Assembly: GCA_003487955.1 (NCBI GenBank)
Contig: DNNJ01000408.1
Coordinates: 11,941-17,678, forward strand
Direction of reading: 5' to 3'
DNA length: 5,738 nucleotides
DNA from: Clostridiales bacterium
GTDB taxonomy: Bacteria > Bacillota > Clostridia > Tissierellales > Sedimentibacteraceae
The position numbers were made by a program, and so were the translations under genes. The notes beneath the pieces were generated by a model. That model saw only the letters and a program-made list of their open reading frames with translations. It made no database searches and was not told the DNA's origin. The first letter of the stretch is position 1, and every line of letters begins with the position of its first letter. Of the stretch, positions 1 through 5,653 are shown piece after piece.

Positions 1-227
1 CCTAAAAAGTGCTGCAAATTAGGTTTTTGATCTTTAACTTCCATGTTTGTGGTTTGAATTTCATAGGGTGAAATTATTGGAATGATTATGCATAGAAGAA
101 TTATTACAAGAAGAATGTAAAGACAGAGCATTGCCATTCTGTTTTTCTTGAGTCTGAAAAAAACTTCTCCCCAATACGATTGAGCTATATTATAAGTTTT
201 ATTTTCTTTAATCTTTTCTTTAACCAT
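1..227 (-). CDS. OppC/DppC-family ABC transporter permease, N-terminal part (runs off left edge)
   Basis: This is the first 75 codons of the second membrane subunit of a peptide/nickel-type ABC importer; the rest lies left of the window. The start ATG is at 227-225, with an AAGG overlapping the previous gene's stop and an AGG closer in, both modest ribosome-binding sites. The visible protein has a charged cytoplasmic N-terminus, then the family-typical FFRLKKNRMAM stretch (about residues 23-33), and one strong membrane helix at about 31-52. It ends ...NLQHFLG, matching the point where OppC/DppC proteins read HxLGTDxxGRD. It begins 10 bases after the stop of the OppB-type gene, so the two are almost certainly co-transcribed and translationally close. 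The family forms a heterodimeric pore with the OppB-type partner. Substrate cannot be told from this fragment. Confidence 0.88.
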   Translation of the reverse strand, partial: MVKEKIKENKTYNIAQSYWGEVFFRLKKNRMAMLCLYILLVIILLCIIIPIISPYEIQTTNMEVKDQKPNLQHFL

Positions 228-237
228 AGTACCTGCC

Positions 238-1203
238 TTAATCGTATCTTATTCTTGGATCTGCAGCAGCATACAGTATGTCTGCAACTAAAGAGCTGAT
301 TAATGTAAGAATTGCAAGCATTGAATTTATACCGAGAATTAAAGGATAGTTTCTTGCCATTGCAGCTTCGACAGATATTTTCCCAAGGCCGGGCAATGAG
401 AAAATACTTTCAGTTACTACCGCTCCCGATAAAAGTAAAGGTATCCAAAAACTGAGCAATGTAATAATGGGGAGCATTCCGTTTCTAAATGCATGCCGGT
501 ATATGATGGTTTTTTCTTTCAGCCCTTTGGCCCTTGCAGTCCTTATGTAATCCTGATTAATAACTTCAAGCATGCTTGAACGGGTGTAGCGCATAAAGCT
601 CGCAGTAGAGTTTAAACATAGCACAATGCTTGGTAAAACTAAATGCCATGCAACATCTTTTGTTTTATCAAAAATATTGTCAGACATTAACAACGGGTCT
701 TTCAGTCCGAACAGTGGAAATAGCTGTATATCTACTGCAAAAGCTTTCAATAACAAAAGTCCAAAGAAAAACGACGGTATGCTTATTCCGATTAATGACA
801 CCACTGTCAACAAATTGTCTGTTATGGAGTATTGTTTTGCGGCACTTACTATACCTGCGGGAATACCGACTGAAATAGAAATGATCAAAGATACTGAGGC
901 AAGCAGCAATGTAGGTCCCGAATAATCTTTGATAACTTCGGCAACAGGTTTCTTGTGGGTGTTTGAATAGCCTAAATTGCCCTGGGCTGCCTCTTTTATA
1001 TAGTTGATGAATCTTTTATACCATGGAATATCCAAACCTAACTTTTCCTCCAATTCTGCCTTTTGCTCGGGAGTCATTCTTGGATGCATCATATTTGAAA
1101 CCGGAGTTCCCGGTGCTTGTTCAAATATAAAAAATAATATAAATATAATTCCTAAGAAAACCGGAATTATTTGAACAATTCGTCTCAAAATATAGTTTCT
1201 CAT
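238..1203 (-). CDS. OppB/DppB-family ABC transporter permease
   Basis: Integral membrane subunit of a peptide/nickel-type ABC importer, 321 residues, which is normal for the family. It starts MRNYILRRIVQIIPVFLGI, the classic OppB/DppB N-terminus. Predicted membrane helices lie at about 9-27, 98-121, 132-153, 186-204, 247-268 and 287-310. Between helix 1 and helix 2 is the external region with the conserved QGNLGYS (75-80 area). The cytoplasmic EAA loop that docks the ATPase is visible at about 217-245 (DYIRTARAKGL, then RHAFRNGMLP). The C-terminus ADPRIRYD is also typical. The start ATG at 1203-1201 has a strong AAAGGTGA ribosome site just upstream. The gene lies about 70 bases downstream of the binding-protein gene, with a hairpin between them, and 10 bases before the OppC-type gene. 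The family is clear; whether the solute is oligopeptide, dipeptide or nickel cannot be decided. Confidence 0.95.
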   Translation of the reverse strand: MRNYILRRIVQIIPVFLGIIFILFFIFEQAPGTPVSNMMHPRMTPEQKAELEEKLGLDIPWYKRFINYIKEAAQGNLGYSNTHKKPVAEVIKDYSGPTLLLASVSLIISISVGIPAGIVSAAKQYSITDNLLTVVSLIGISIPSFFFGLLLLKAFAVDIQLFPLFGLKDPLLMSDNIFDKTKDVAWHLVLPSIVLCLNSTASFMRYTRSSMLEVINQDYIRTARAKGLKEKTIIYRHAFRNGMLPIITLLSFWIPLLLSGAVVTESIFSLPGLGKISVEAAMARNYPLILGINSMLAILTLISSLVADILYAAADPRIRYD

Positions 1204-1229
1204 AAAATCACCTTTTTCATAATGATATT

Positions 1230-1250
1230 CTTTTTAATGCAGATAAATAA
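1230..1250 (-). repeat. Copy 1 of a short repeat, TTATTT(A)ATCTGCAT type, between binding protein and permease
   Basis: Minus-strand reading TTATTTATCTGCATTAAAAA directly follows the hairpin stem and overlaps its outermost pairs. It matches the sequence at 3051-3031 in the binding-protein leader except for a missing A in the first block and a slightly different A run. The shared core is ATCTGCAT. In AT-rich DNA a match of this length could arise by chance, so the relationship is tentative. Confidence 0.35.
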
Positions 1251-1273
1251 GGGCAGACGTTGCCTGCCCCTAT
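1247..1273 (-). terminator. Intercistronic hairpin after the binding-protein gene (attenuator or mRNA 3'-end stabiliser)
   Basis: Immediately after the binding-protein stop, the minus-strand RNA can form GGGCAG (1269-1264), loop GCAACGU, CUGCCC (1256-1251). The stem extends outward by AUAG/UUAU, including one G-U pair, giving about 10 base pairs. The bases after the stem are UUAUCU rather than a clean U tract, so full termination is unlikely. Partial termination or protection of the upstream message is the usual role of hairpins in this position in ABC importer operons, letting the binding protein exceed the permeases. That role is inferred; the stem itself is seen directly. Confidence 0.6.
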
Positions 1274-1274
1274 G

Positions 1275-2984
1275 TTAATCCAAGGTTACATTCTTCAATG
1301 ATAGATCCCATGTTGCATATGTGTCAATAAGCATATCATTTACTCTTTTGTTAATTCCCCAAATTTCACTTCTGTAAGCTATAATTACATGAGGAATTTC
1401 TTCATTCATAATTTTAGCCCATTCTTTATAAATTTCTGCACGTTTTTCCATATCAAATTCTATCTTTCCTGCTCTTACAAGGTCCATTGCTTCTGAGTTC
1501 TTGTAACCTGATGCATTAAAACCGCCTGCCACACAAGCATCATCATCAAACAAAAAACCTGTAGGGTCAGGGTCTATTTCCAATGAGAAGCCCAATGCGT
1601 AAATATCAAAATCTTTTTTACCCGGCTCGGGACCTATGGTACGAGCAATAACAGAGTTGCCGTCCATTAATTCTATAGAAAGATCCACACCCAATTGTTT
1701 CCATGTATCTGCAGCCATTCCGGATAATGTTCCCGGCCAGGCGGCTTCTGTGTAAATCAACCAGCTAAGAGTTAATTTTTGGTTGTCCTTATATCTGTAT
1801 CCATCCGGACCCATTAACCATCCCGCTTCATCCATAAGCTGTGCTGCTTTTTCCATATCAAATGAATATGGATTTAACTCTGATATATCGGGGAATGCCC
1901 ATGATGCAGGAGATATAGGAACCATACCAACTGCTCCCAAGCCTTCACCATATTGAACTTTTATAAATGATTCTCTGTCAAGTGCATGCATAAGAGCTTG
2001 TCTAACCCGCACATCTCCTAAAGAAGGCTTTGTTGTGTTAAAGCACATGAATGTATAGCCGTTTCCAATATAGTTTGAAATATTGATATTATCCATAGCC
2101 TTTGCTGCTTCTAAGTTCTCGGCACTTGATGAAATCTGGGCGAAGTCTATTTGACCTGCCTGTAAAGCAGACAATATACTTTCATCAGGAACCTCATTAA
2201 TCAATACACCGTCAATTTGTGCCCCATTTTCAGGATCCCAATAATTTGTATTATTCTTCAATAATATAAATTGTTTCGGCTCATAGCTATCCAATGTCAT
2301 TATGCCTGAACCCATCGGCTTATCAATTAATGCCAAGAAATCCTCCCAAGTTTCAAATGCATAGTAGTCTGAGGGCATTATACCGTAATCAAAGCATTCA
2401 ATATTTGCAGGTGCAGCCATGCCATCCTTAAATGTAAAGGATATGTTTTTTTCGTCAATTACTTGAATTCCTTCAAATGTTTCTGTCTCTTTGCCGTGAT
2501 ATTCTTCATAGCCTTCTAAATTGCTTACGGCATGTGCATTCGGTCCATCGTAACTCGGATGAGCAATGGTCATATATGTAAAAGCTACATCTTTTGCGGT
2601 TAAATCAGTGCCATCAGAGAATTTTATTCCATCTTTTAATGTAAATGTATAAGTTAAGTTATCCTCCGATAAGCTCCATTCAGCAATTGCCGGAACAAAT
2701 TCTGCTTCAGGAGTGTGTGTTATTAACTTTTCAAATATAATGTTTGAAATATAACCATCATATATATTTTCAAACATAATCGGATTAAATATTCCATTAA
2801 ATCCTGATGCGCCATACCTTAATATTTGTTCACCCTTTGGTTCATCAGCCGGCGGCTCATCATCGGCAGGCGGCTCAATATCAGCCTGTGGCGCTGCAGT
2901 TTGACTTGACTGTGTACATCCTGTAATAATAACGGCAGCCATCATTAATAATAAAAACAGTGGCAGTAGTTTCCTCATTCTCAT
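1275..2984 (-). CDS. Peptide/nickel-type ABC transporter substrate-binding lipoprotein (SBP family 5)
   Basis: Extracellular solute receptor of the importer, 569 residues. The N-terminus MRMRK plus a hydrophobic stretch (about 6-20) ends in the lipobox I-T-G-C with lipidated Cys23, so the mature protein is anchored to the outer face of the membrane. A flexible acidic/proline linker follows (about 24-50). The SBP_bac_5 signature is at about 101-136: EWSLSEDNLTYTFTLKDGIK then FSDGTDLTAKDVAFTY. Later family features are a GSGIMTLDSYEP segment near 224-235, a YWDPENGAQIDGV-like strand near 247-259, and VRQALMHALDRESF near 326-339. The ATG at 2984-2982 is chosen because GGAGGG lies 6 bases upstream; a second ATG two codons in is less well spaced. 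It is the first gene of the unit, with its own strong promoter and a hairpin after it. The solute is probably peptides by family, but family 5 also binds nickel and sugars, so specificity is open. Confidence 0.95.
   Translation of the reverse strand: MRMRKLLPLFLLLMMAAVIITGCTQSSQTAAPQADIEPPADDEPPADEPKGEQILRYGASGFNGIFNPIMFENIYDGYISNIIFEKLITHTPEAEFVPAIAEWSLSEDNLTYTFTLKDGIKFSDGTDLTAKDVAFTYMTIAHPSYDGPNAHAVSNLEGYEEYHGKETETFEGIQVIDEKNISFTFKDGMAAPANIECFDYGIMPSDYYAFETWEDFLALIDKPMGSGIMTLDSYEPKQFILLKNNTNYWDPENGAQIDGVLINEVPDESILSALQAGQIDFAQISSSAENLEAAKAMDNINISNYIGNGYTFMCFNTTKPSLGDVRVRQALMHALDRESFIKVQYGEGLGAVGMVPISPASWAFPDISELNPYSFDMEKAAQLMDEAGWLMGPDGYRYKDNQKLTLSWLIYTEAAWPGTLSGMAADTWKQLGVDLSIELMDGNSVIARTIGPEPGKKDFDIYALGFSLEIDPDPTGFLFDDDACVAGGFNASGYKNSEAMDLVRAGKIEFDMEKRAEIYKEWAKIMNEEIPHVIIAYRSEIWGINKRVNDMLIDTYATWDLSLKNVTLD
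2841..2876 (-). repeat. Two-unit 18-bp tandem repeat encoding the acidic/proline lipoprotein linker
   Basis: Two adjacent 18-base units (2876-2859 and 2858-2841) agree at 15 of 18 positions and encode EPPADD and EPPADE, residues about 37-48, directly after the lipidated N-terminus. The stretch is clearly richer in G+C than the rest of the gene. Such in-frame units can expand or shrink by slippage without breaking the protein and probably act as a flexible spacer between membrane anchor and binding domain. Confidence 0.75.
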
Positions 2985-3026
2985 TAAAATCCCTCCAGAT
3001 TGATTGTATTTAATTTACTATATTAT

Positions 3027-3044
3027 ATCTGCTTTTATGCAGAT
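3027..3044 (-). other. Leader hairpin near the binding-protein gene (ATCTGC / GCAGAT)
   Basis: A perfect 6-bp inverted repeat with a 6-base loop (ATCTGC-ATAAAA-GCAGAT on the minus strand) lies about 43 bases upstream of the binding-protein ATG, inside the predicted leader RNA. There is no following U tract, so it is not a terminator. It could influence message stability or be a protein-binding site. A TATAAT at 3027-3022 overlaps its edge but has no good -35, so I do not call a second promoter. Confidence 0.45.
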
Positions 3045-3051
3045 TAAATAA
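3031..3051 (-). repeat. Copy 2 of the TTATTT(A)ATCTGCAT-type short repeat, in the binding-protein leader
   Basis: Minus-strand reading TTATTTAATCTGCATAAAAG. It differs from the copy at 1250-1230 by one extra A and a shorter A run. The two copies bracket the binding-protein gene, one in its leader and one just after its stop. Here the ATCTGC half also takes part in a local hairpin, which copy 1 lacks. Confidence 0.35.
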
Positions 3052-3059
3052 CATGGATT

Positions 3060-3079
3060 AAAGCTTATGGATACGCTTT
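3060..3079 (-). other. Second leader hairpin candidate (AAAGC / GCTTT)
   Basis: A 5-bp inverted repeat with a 10-base loop lies near the 5' end of the predicted importer leader, just after a GGGGG run. The stem is short and may not be stable. Together with the hairpin at 3027-3044 it gives the roughly 100-base leader some structure, but I recognise no known riboswitch family in it. Confidence 0.3.
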
Positions 3080-3092
3080 CCCCCTTAGATAT

Positions 3093-3121
3093 ATTATATA
3101 CGACATGGAAATTATAGTCAA
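3093..3121 (-). promoter_or_regulatory. Sigma-A type promoter for the ABC importer operon
   Basis: On the minus strand, TTGACT (3121-3116, five of six matches to TTGACA) is followed by a 17-base spacer and a perfect TATAAT (3098-3093). Transcription should start near 3086, giving a leader of about 100 bases before the binding-protein ATG. It is the best minus-strand promoter in the gap and is divergent from the ispA promoter, with 58 bases between the two -35 boxes. Confidence 0.8.
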
Positions 3122-3134
3122 TTTATTATTGATT

Positions 3135-3159
3135 CAGATAAAAAAGGACAGCTTATCTG
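3135..3159. promoter_or_regulatory. Inverted repeat CAGATAA-N11-TTATCTG between divergent promoters, possible operator
   Basis: A perfect 7-bp inverted repeat with an 11-base centre (25 bp overall, two-turn spacing) lies 13 bases from the importer -35 and 20 bases from the ispA -35. Dimeric regulators commonly bind such sites. The spacer includes AAAAGGACAGC, which also offers an alternative small fold (ACAG/CTGT). I cannot assign a regulator: it does not resemble a CodY box. Chance occurrence in AT-rich DNA is possible. Confidence 0.4.
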
Positions 3160-3179
3160 TTTTTATGCCTTCATTCGCT

Positions 3180-3207
3180 TTTACAAATTATTTATATATG
3201 CTATAAT
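3180..3207 (+). promoter_or_regulatory. Extended -10 sigma-A promoter for ispA
   Basis: TTTACA (3180-3185, five of six matches) is followed by a 16-base spacer and a perfect TATAAT (3202-3207). The -10 is preceded by TGC (3199-3201), the extended -10 TGn element, which compensates for the short spacer. Transcription should start near 3214, leaving about 60 bases of leader before the preferred ispA start. Confidence 0.78.
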
Positions 3208-3221
3208 AAAAATCAAAGCCC

Positions 3222-3250
3222 TGTCATACTGAATGTAACGAAGTATTTTA
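3222..3250. repeat. Decayed copy of a palindromic intergenic repeat (TGTCAT-CTGAG-GAAG type) in the ispA leader
   Basis: The stretch TGTCATACTGAATGTAACGA followed by AGTATTTTA has ATACT (3226-3230) and AGTAT (3242-3246) as inverted ends. It resembles, from memory, a widely scattered bacterial intergenic repeat reading roughly TGTCAT-n-CTGAGCG-nAGCGAAG-n-ATCT, with several substitutions here. It falls inside the predicted ispA leader, between the promoter and the ribosome site. The family link is recognition from memory and needs a genome search. Confidence 0.4.
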
Positions 3251-3276
3251 TAAAATCTGAACAAAGGATGAGCAAT

Positions 3277-4161
3277 ATGGAATTTAAAACATGGTTTATA
3301 GAAAAAGCAAATATTGTTGATGAATATTTAGGGCAGATTATTGAAACAAAAGAAGTCCCTCAAAAAATAGTATACGAAGCAATGAATTACAGCCTTTTAT
3401 CGGGAGGGAAGAGACTCAGACCTATACTTTTACTAAGTGCCTATGAACTTTTCAAGGATGAGTTGAAAGAAGCAATACCATTTGCCTGTGCAATGGAAAT
3501 GATTCATACATATTCATTGATTCATGATGACTTGCCCGCCATGGACAATGATGATTATCGAAGAGGCAGATTGTCAAATCATAAAAAGTTTGGTGAAGCA
3601 ACAGCAATACTTGCAGGTGACGGACTGCTTAATAAGGCCTTCGAAATTGGATTGGCGGCTGCAATTAATTTAAACAACCAAAATGCAATAAAGGCACTTA
3701 AGATAATTGCCGGCTCCTCCGGTACTGAAGGAATGATTGGGGGACAGGTAATAGATATAGATGGAGAAGTTAAAATCAGCACCATTGAAGAACTGAAATA
3801 TATGTATTCATTAAAAACAGGAGCTATCATTAAAAGCAGTGTAACTGCAGGTGCAACATTAGCAGGAGCATCCCAAGAAGAAATAAAGGCTCTCGAAATA
3901 TACGCTGAAAAAATTGGCATTGCATTTCAAATAGAAGATGATATTTTGGATATTACAAGCACTCAGGAAAAATTAGGCAAGGCAATCGGAAGTGATGCTG
4001 CAAACAATAAAATAATATACCTTACATTTAAAAGTATAGATGAAGCAAGAAAAGATGTGGTGGATTTCACTGAAGAAGCAATAAAAAGCCTGAGTGTATT
4101 CGGCAATAAAGCTAAATACCTTATTGAACTGGCAAAATATCTCACAAACAGAGAAAGATGA
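3277..4161 (+). CDS. ispA: Farnesyl/geranylgeranyl-type polyprenyl diphosphate synthase
   Basis: Cytoplasmic trans-prenyltransferase that condenses isopentenyl diphosphate onto allylic diphosphates, giving farnesyl (or geranylgeranyl) diphosphate for undecaprenyl carrier lipid and quinones. It has 294 residues from the start used here, normal for the family. Key motifs in that numbering are GGKRLRP at 43-49, the first aspartate-rich motif DDLPAMD at 84-90, RRG at 95-97, GGQ at 155-157, KT at 180-181, and FQIEDDILD at 217-225 with the second DDxxD. The two-residue insertion in the first motif (DDxxxxD) marks bacterial type II enzymes. The late lysine region reads GSDAANNKIIY, where K-T/S-T-Y is more usual, a small deviation. 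Start choice: AAAGGA sits 8-9 bases before the ATG at 3277, whereas the ATG at 3268 directly abuts that AAAGG and has no usable site. It is a single-gene unit, divergent from the importer and convergent with murC. Chain length cannot be fixed from sequence alone. Confidence 0.93.
   Translation: MEFKTWFIEKANIVDEYLGQIIETKEVPQKIVYEAMNYSLLSGGKRLRPILLLSAYELFKDELKEAIPFACAMEMIHTYSLIHDDLPAMDNDDYRRGRLSNHKKFGEATAILAGDGLLNKAFEIGLAAAINLNNQNAIKALKIIAGSSGTEGMIGGQVIDIDGEVKISTIEELKYMYSLKTGAIIKSSVTAGATLAGASQEEIKALEIYAEKIGIAFQIEDDILDITSTQEKLGKAIGSDAANNKIIYLTFKSIDEARKDVVDFTEEAIKSLSVFGNKAKYLIELAKYLTNRER
4083..4104 (-). terminator. Weak murC terminator candidate inside the ispA coding region
   Basis: Reading the minus strand about 60 bases past the murC stop, GCCGA (4104-4100) can pair with TC-A-GGC (4093-4088) with one bulged A and a 6-base loop, followed at once by TTTTT (4087-4083). 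The stem is short, so efficiency is doubtful, but it is the only stem plus T tract seen in this stretch. Confidence 0.3.
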
Positions 4162-4162
4162 C

Positions 4163-5509
4163 CTAACCCAGCAGCAGCTCCGCTATATCGACTACATTTC
4201 CTGCCCCCATGGTGATAATTATATCACCCTTTTTTGCTATTGAGCTTACAATATCCGCAGCTTCCTGGAAGCTTCCTGCATAGAGCGCATCTTTTGAATA
4301 ATTCTTCATTTTATTTATAATATCCTTTGAATGAATTACACCGGTGTTTATTTCTCTTGCAGCATAAATATCTACAAGAATCACCTCGTCAGACATTGAC
4401 AAAGCTTCAGCAAATCCATCTAACAGTTTTATTGTTCTTGTGTAGGTATGGGGCTGGAAAACAGTAATTATTTTACCCTCGGCAAGGGAACGTGCGGTTT
4501 TTAAAGTTGCTTTCATTTCTGAAGGATGATGAGCATAATCGTCAATAACAGTTGCTTCGTTTAATCTGCCTTTATATTCATATCTTCTGTGGGTGCCTTT
4601 AAAATTGAACAAACCCTTGACAACAGTTTCAGTCTTAATGCATAAAGACAGGCATGCAGCACAGGCAGCCAATGAATTTAAAATATTATGTTCGCCGTAT
4701 ACTTTCAATTTAATTTCAGCGACTTTTTCATCCCCGTGCATCAGGGTATATGAAGGCTCAGGGATAAGTTCGATATTTTGTGCATAATAATCGCCTTTAT
4801 CAAGGCCAAAGGTTACAATATTGCATTTTACATTCTCGAACAAATGCCTGTATGATTCATTGACAATTAAATACCCGTCAGAAGGCAGCTTTTCTGCATA
4901 TTCCACAAATGCTCTTTCAATATCATTTAAATCTGTGTAATAATCAAGGTGGTCTTCTTCAATATTCAGTACTACTTCCATTGTAGGGTTGAATTTCAGG
5001 AAGTTTCTTTTATATTCACAAGCTTCGGTCAAGAGAAGTTCGTATGAGCCGTGAAGCAAATTTCCGCCCAAGGAATCCATTTCTCCCCCTATGAAAATAG
5101 TGGGAGCTAAATCAGTTTCAATCAAAATGGATGAAAGCATCCCGGTAGTAGTTGTCTTGCCATGAGTGCCGGAAACACATATTGCATGGTTATAATTTTT
5201 CATTACGAAACCAAGAAATTCCGCCCTGCCCATTATTTTAATATTTAATTCTTTTGCTCTTAAAAGTTCAGAATTGTCATCTGCGATTGCAGATGTATAC
5301 ACTACTAAGTCAATATCATCACTTATGTTTTTGCTGTCATGTTTTAAGTAAATATCTGCGCCTGAAGTTTGAAGCTTTCTTATTATTTTGGAATCGCTTC
5401 TGTCAGAGCCTGACACCTTGATTCCTTCCTCAAGCATTATTTCAGCTAATGCACTCATGCTTATTCCGCCAATTCCGATAAAATATATATGATTGAAGTT
5501 ATATTTCAT
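4163..5509 (-). CDS. murC: UDP-N-acetylmuramate--L-alanine ligase MurC
   Basis: Cytoplasmic Mur ligase that uses ATP to join L-alanine to UDP-N-acetylmuramate, the first amino-acid addition in peptidoglycan synthesis. The protein has 448 residues and is full length. The N-terminal nucleotide-fold domain shows GIGGISMSA at 12-20. The central ATPase domain shows the P-loop GTHGKTTTT at 114-122 (Lys118), EACEYKRNF at 162-170 in the Firmicute form, NIEEDHLDYY at 182-191 and YGEHNILNSLAA at 271-282. The C-terminal domain begins with FKGTHRRYE (303-311), then DDYAHHPSE (323-331), FQPHTYTRT (351-359) and GDIIITMGAGN (428-438). The ATG at 5509-5507 has AGGAG ending 6 bases upstream. It appears to be transcribed alone from the promoter at 5653-5625 with a leader of about 108 AT-rich bases. 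Its stop is one base from the convergent ispA stop, and its last 75 bases contain the likely ispA terminator on the other strand. Confidence 0.98.
   Translation of the reverse strand: MKYNFNHIYFIGIGGISMSALAEIMLEEGIKVSGSDRSDSKIIRKLQTSGADIYLKHDSKNISDDIDLVVYTSAIADDNSELLRAKELNIKIMGRAEFLGFVMKNYNHAICVSGTHGKTTTTGMLSSILIETDLAPTIFIGGEMDSLGGNLLHGSYELLLTEACEYKRNFLKFNPTMEVVLNIEEDHLDYYTDLNDIERAFVEYAEKLPSDGYLIVNESYRHLFENVKCNIVTFGLDKGDYYAQNIELIPEPSYTLMHGDEKVAEIKLKVYGEHNILNSLAACAACLSLCIKTETVVKGLFNFKGTHRRYEYKGRLNEATVIDDYAHHPSEMKATLKTARSLAEGKIITVFQPHTYTRTIKLLDGFAEALSMSDEVILVDIYAAREINTGVIHSKDIINKMKNYSKDALYAGSFQEAADIVSSIAKKGDIIITMGAGNVVDIAELLLG
4211..4235 (+). terminator. Intrinsic terminator for ispA, nested antisense in murC
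   Basis: GGTGATA (4211-4217), loop ATTA, and TATCACC (4222-4228) form a perfect 7-bp stem with a four-base loop, followed by one C and then TTTTTT (4230-4235). This is the standard intrinsic terminator layout on the plus strand, 49 bases past the ispA stop. On the opposite strand the same bases encode the conserved murC segment KKGDIIIT, and no T tract follows there, so it should act only on ispA transcripts. The stem has only four G-C pairs, which makes it moderate rather than strong. Confidence 0.65.
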
Positions 5510-5624
5510 TATAGTCTCCTTGGATATTCATTTATTTTATTTTATATTATTCATTTTTTTTGTAATTACCACAGTTGAAATGAAATTTCTTGATTTTGTT
5601 TATTATTTGGGTAAAGCTCATAGT

Positions 5625-5653
5625 ATTATAGCACGTGTAAATATATTGTTCAA
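5625..5653 (-). promoter_or_regulatory. Sigma-A type promoter for murC
   Basis: On the minus strand TTGAAC (5653-5648, four of six matches) is followed by a 17-base spacer ending ACACGTGC and a perfect TATAAT (5630-5625). Transcription should begin near 5618, about 108 bases before the murC ATG. The -35 and the entire spacer lie inside the left arm of the inverted repeat at 5631-5738, so they are duplicated in mirror orientation to the right. Confidence 0.7.

Noticed and set aside
626..925. Two plus-strand open frames (to 878 and 925) opposite the OppB-type permease gene
   Set aside because: They lie wholly antisense to a clear permease gene, have no ribosome site and no family-like sequence; frame shadows.
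3022..3027. TATAAT on the minus strand as a second importer promoter
   Set aside because: No acceptable -35 at 16-18 bases and no TGn extension; the promoter at 3121-3093 is far better.
3268..3276. Earlier ATG for ispA adding three residues
   Set aside because: The AAAGG directly touches this ATG, leaving no spacing; the same AAAGGA is well placed for the ATG at 3277.
3579..3920. 113-codon minus-strand frame opposite ispA
   Set aside because: Antisense shadow of a well-supported enzyme with all motifs intact; no ribosome site or recognisable domain.
3963..4145. 60-codon minus-strand frame opposite the ispA 3' end
   Set aside because: Shadow frame; no start signals and no coding character of its own.
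4593..4787. 64-codon plus-strand frame opposite murC
   Set aside because: Antisense to conserved MurC segments with no ribosome site.
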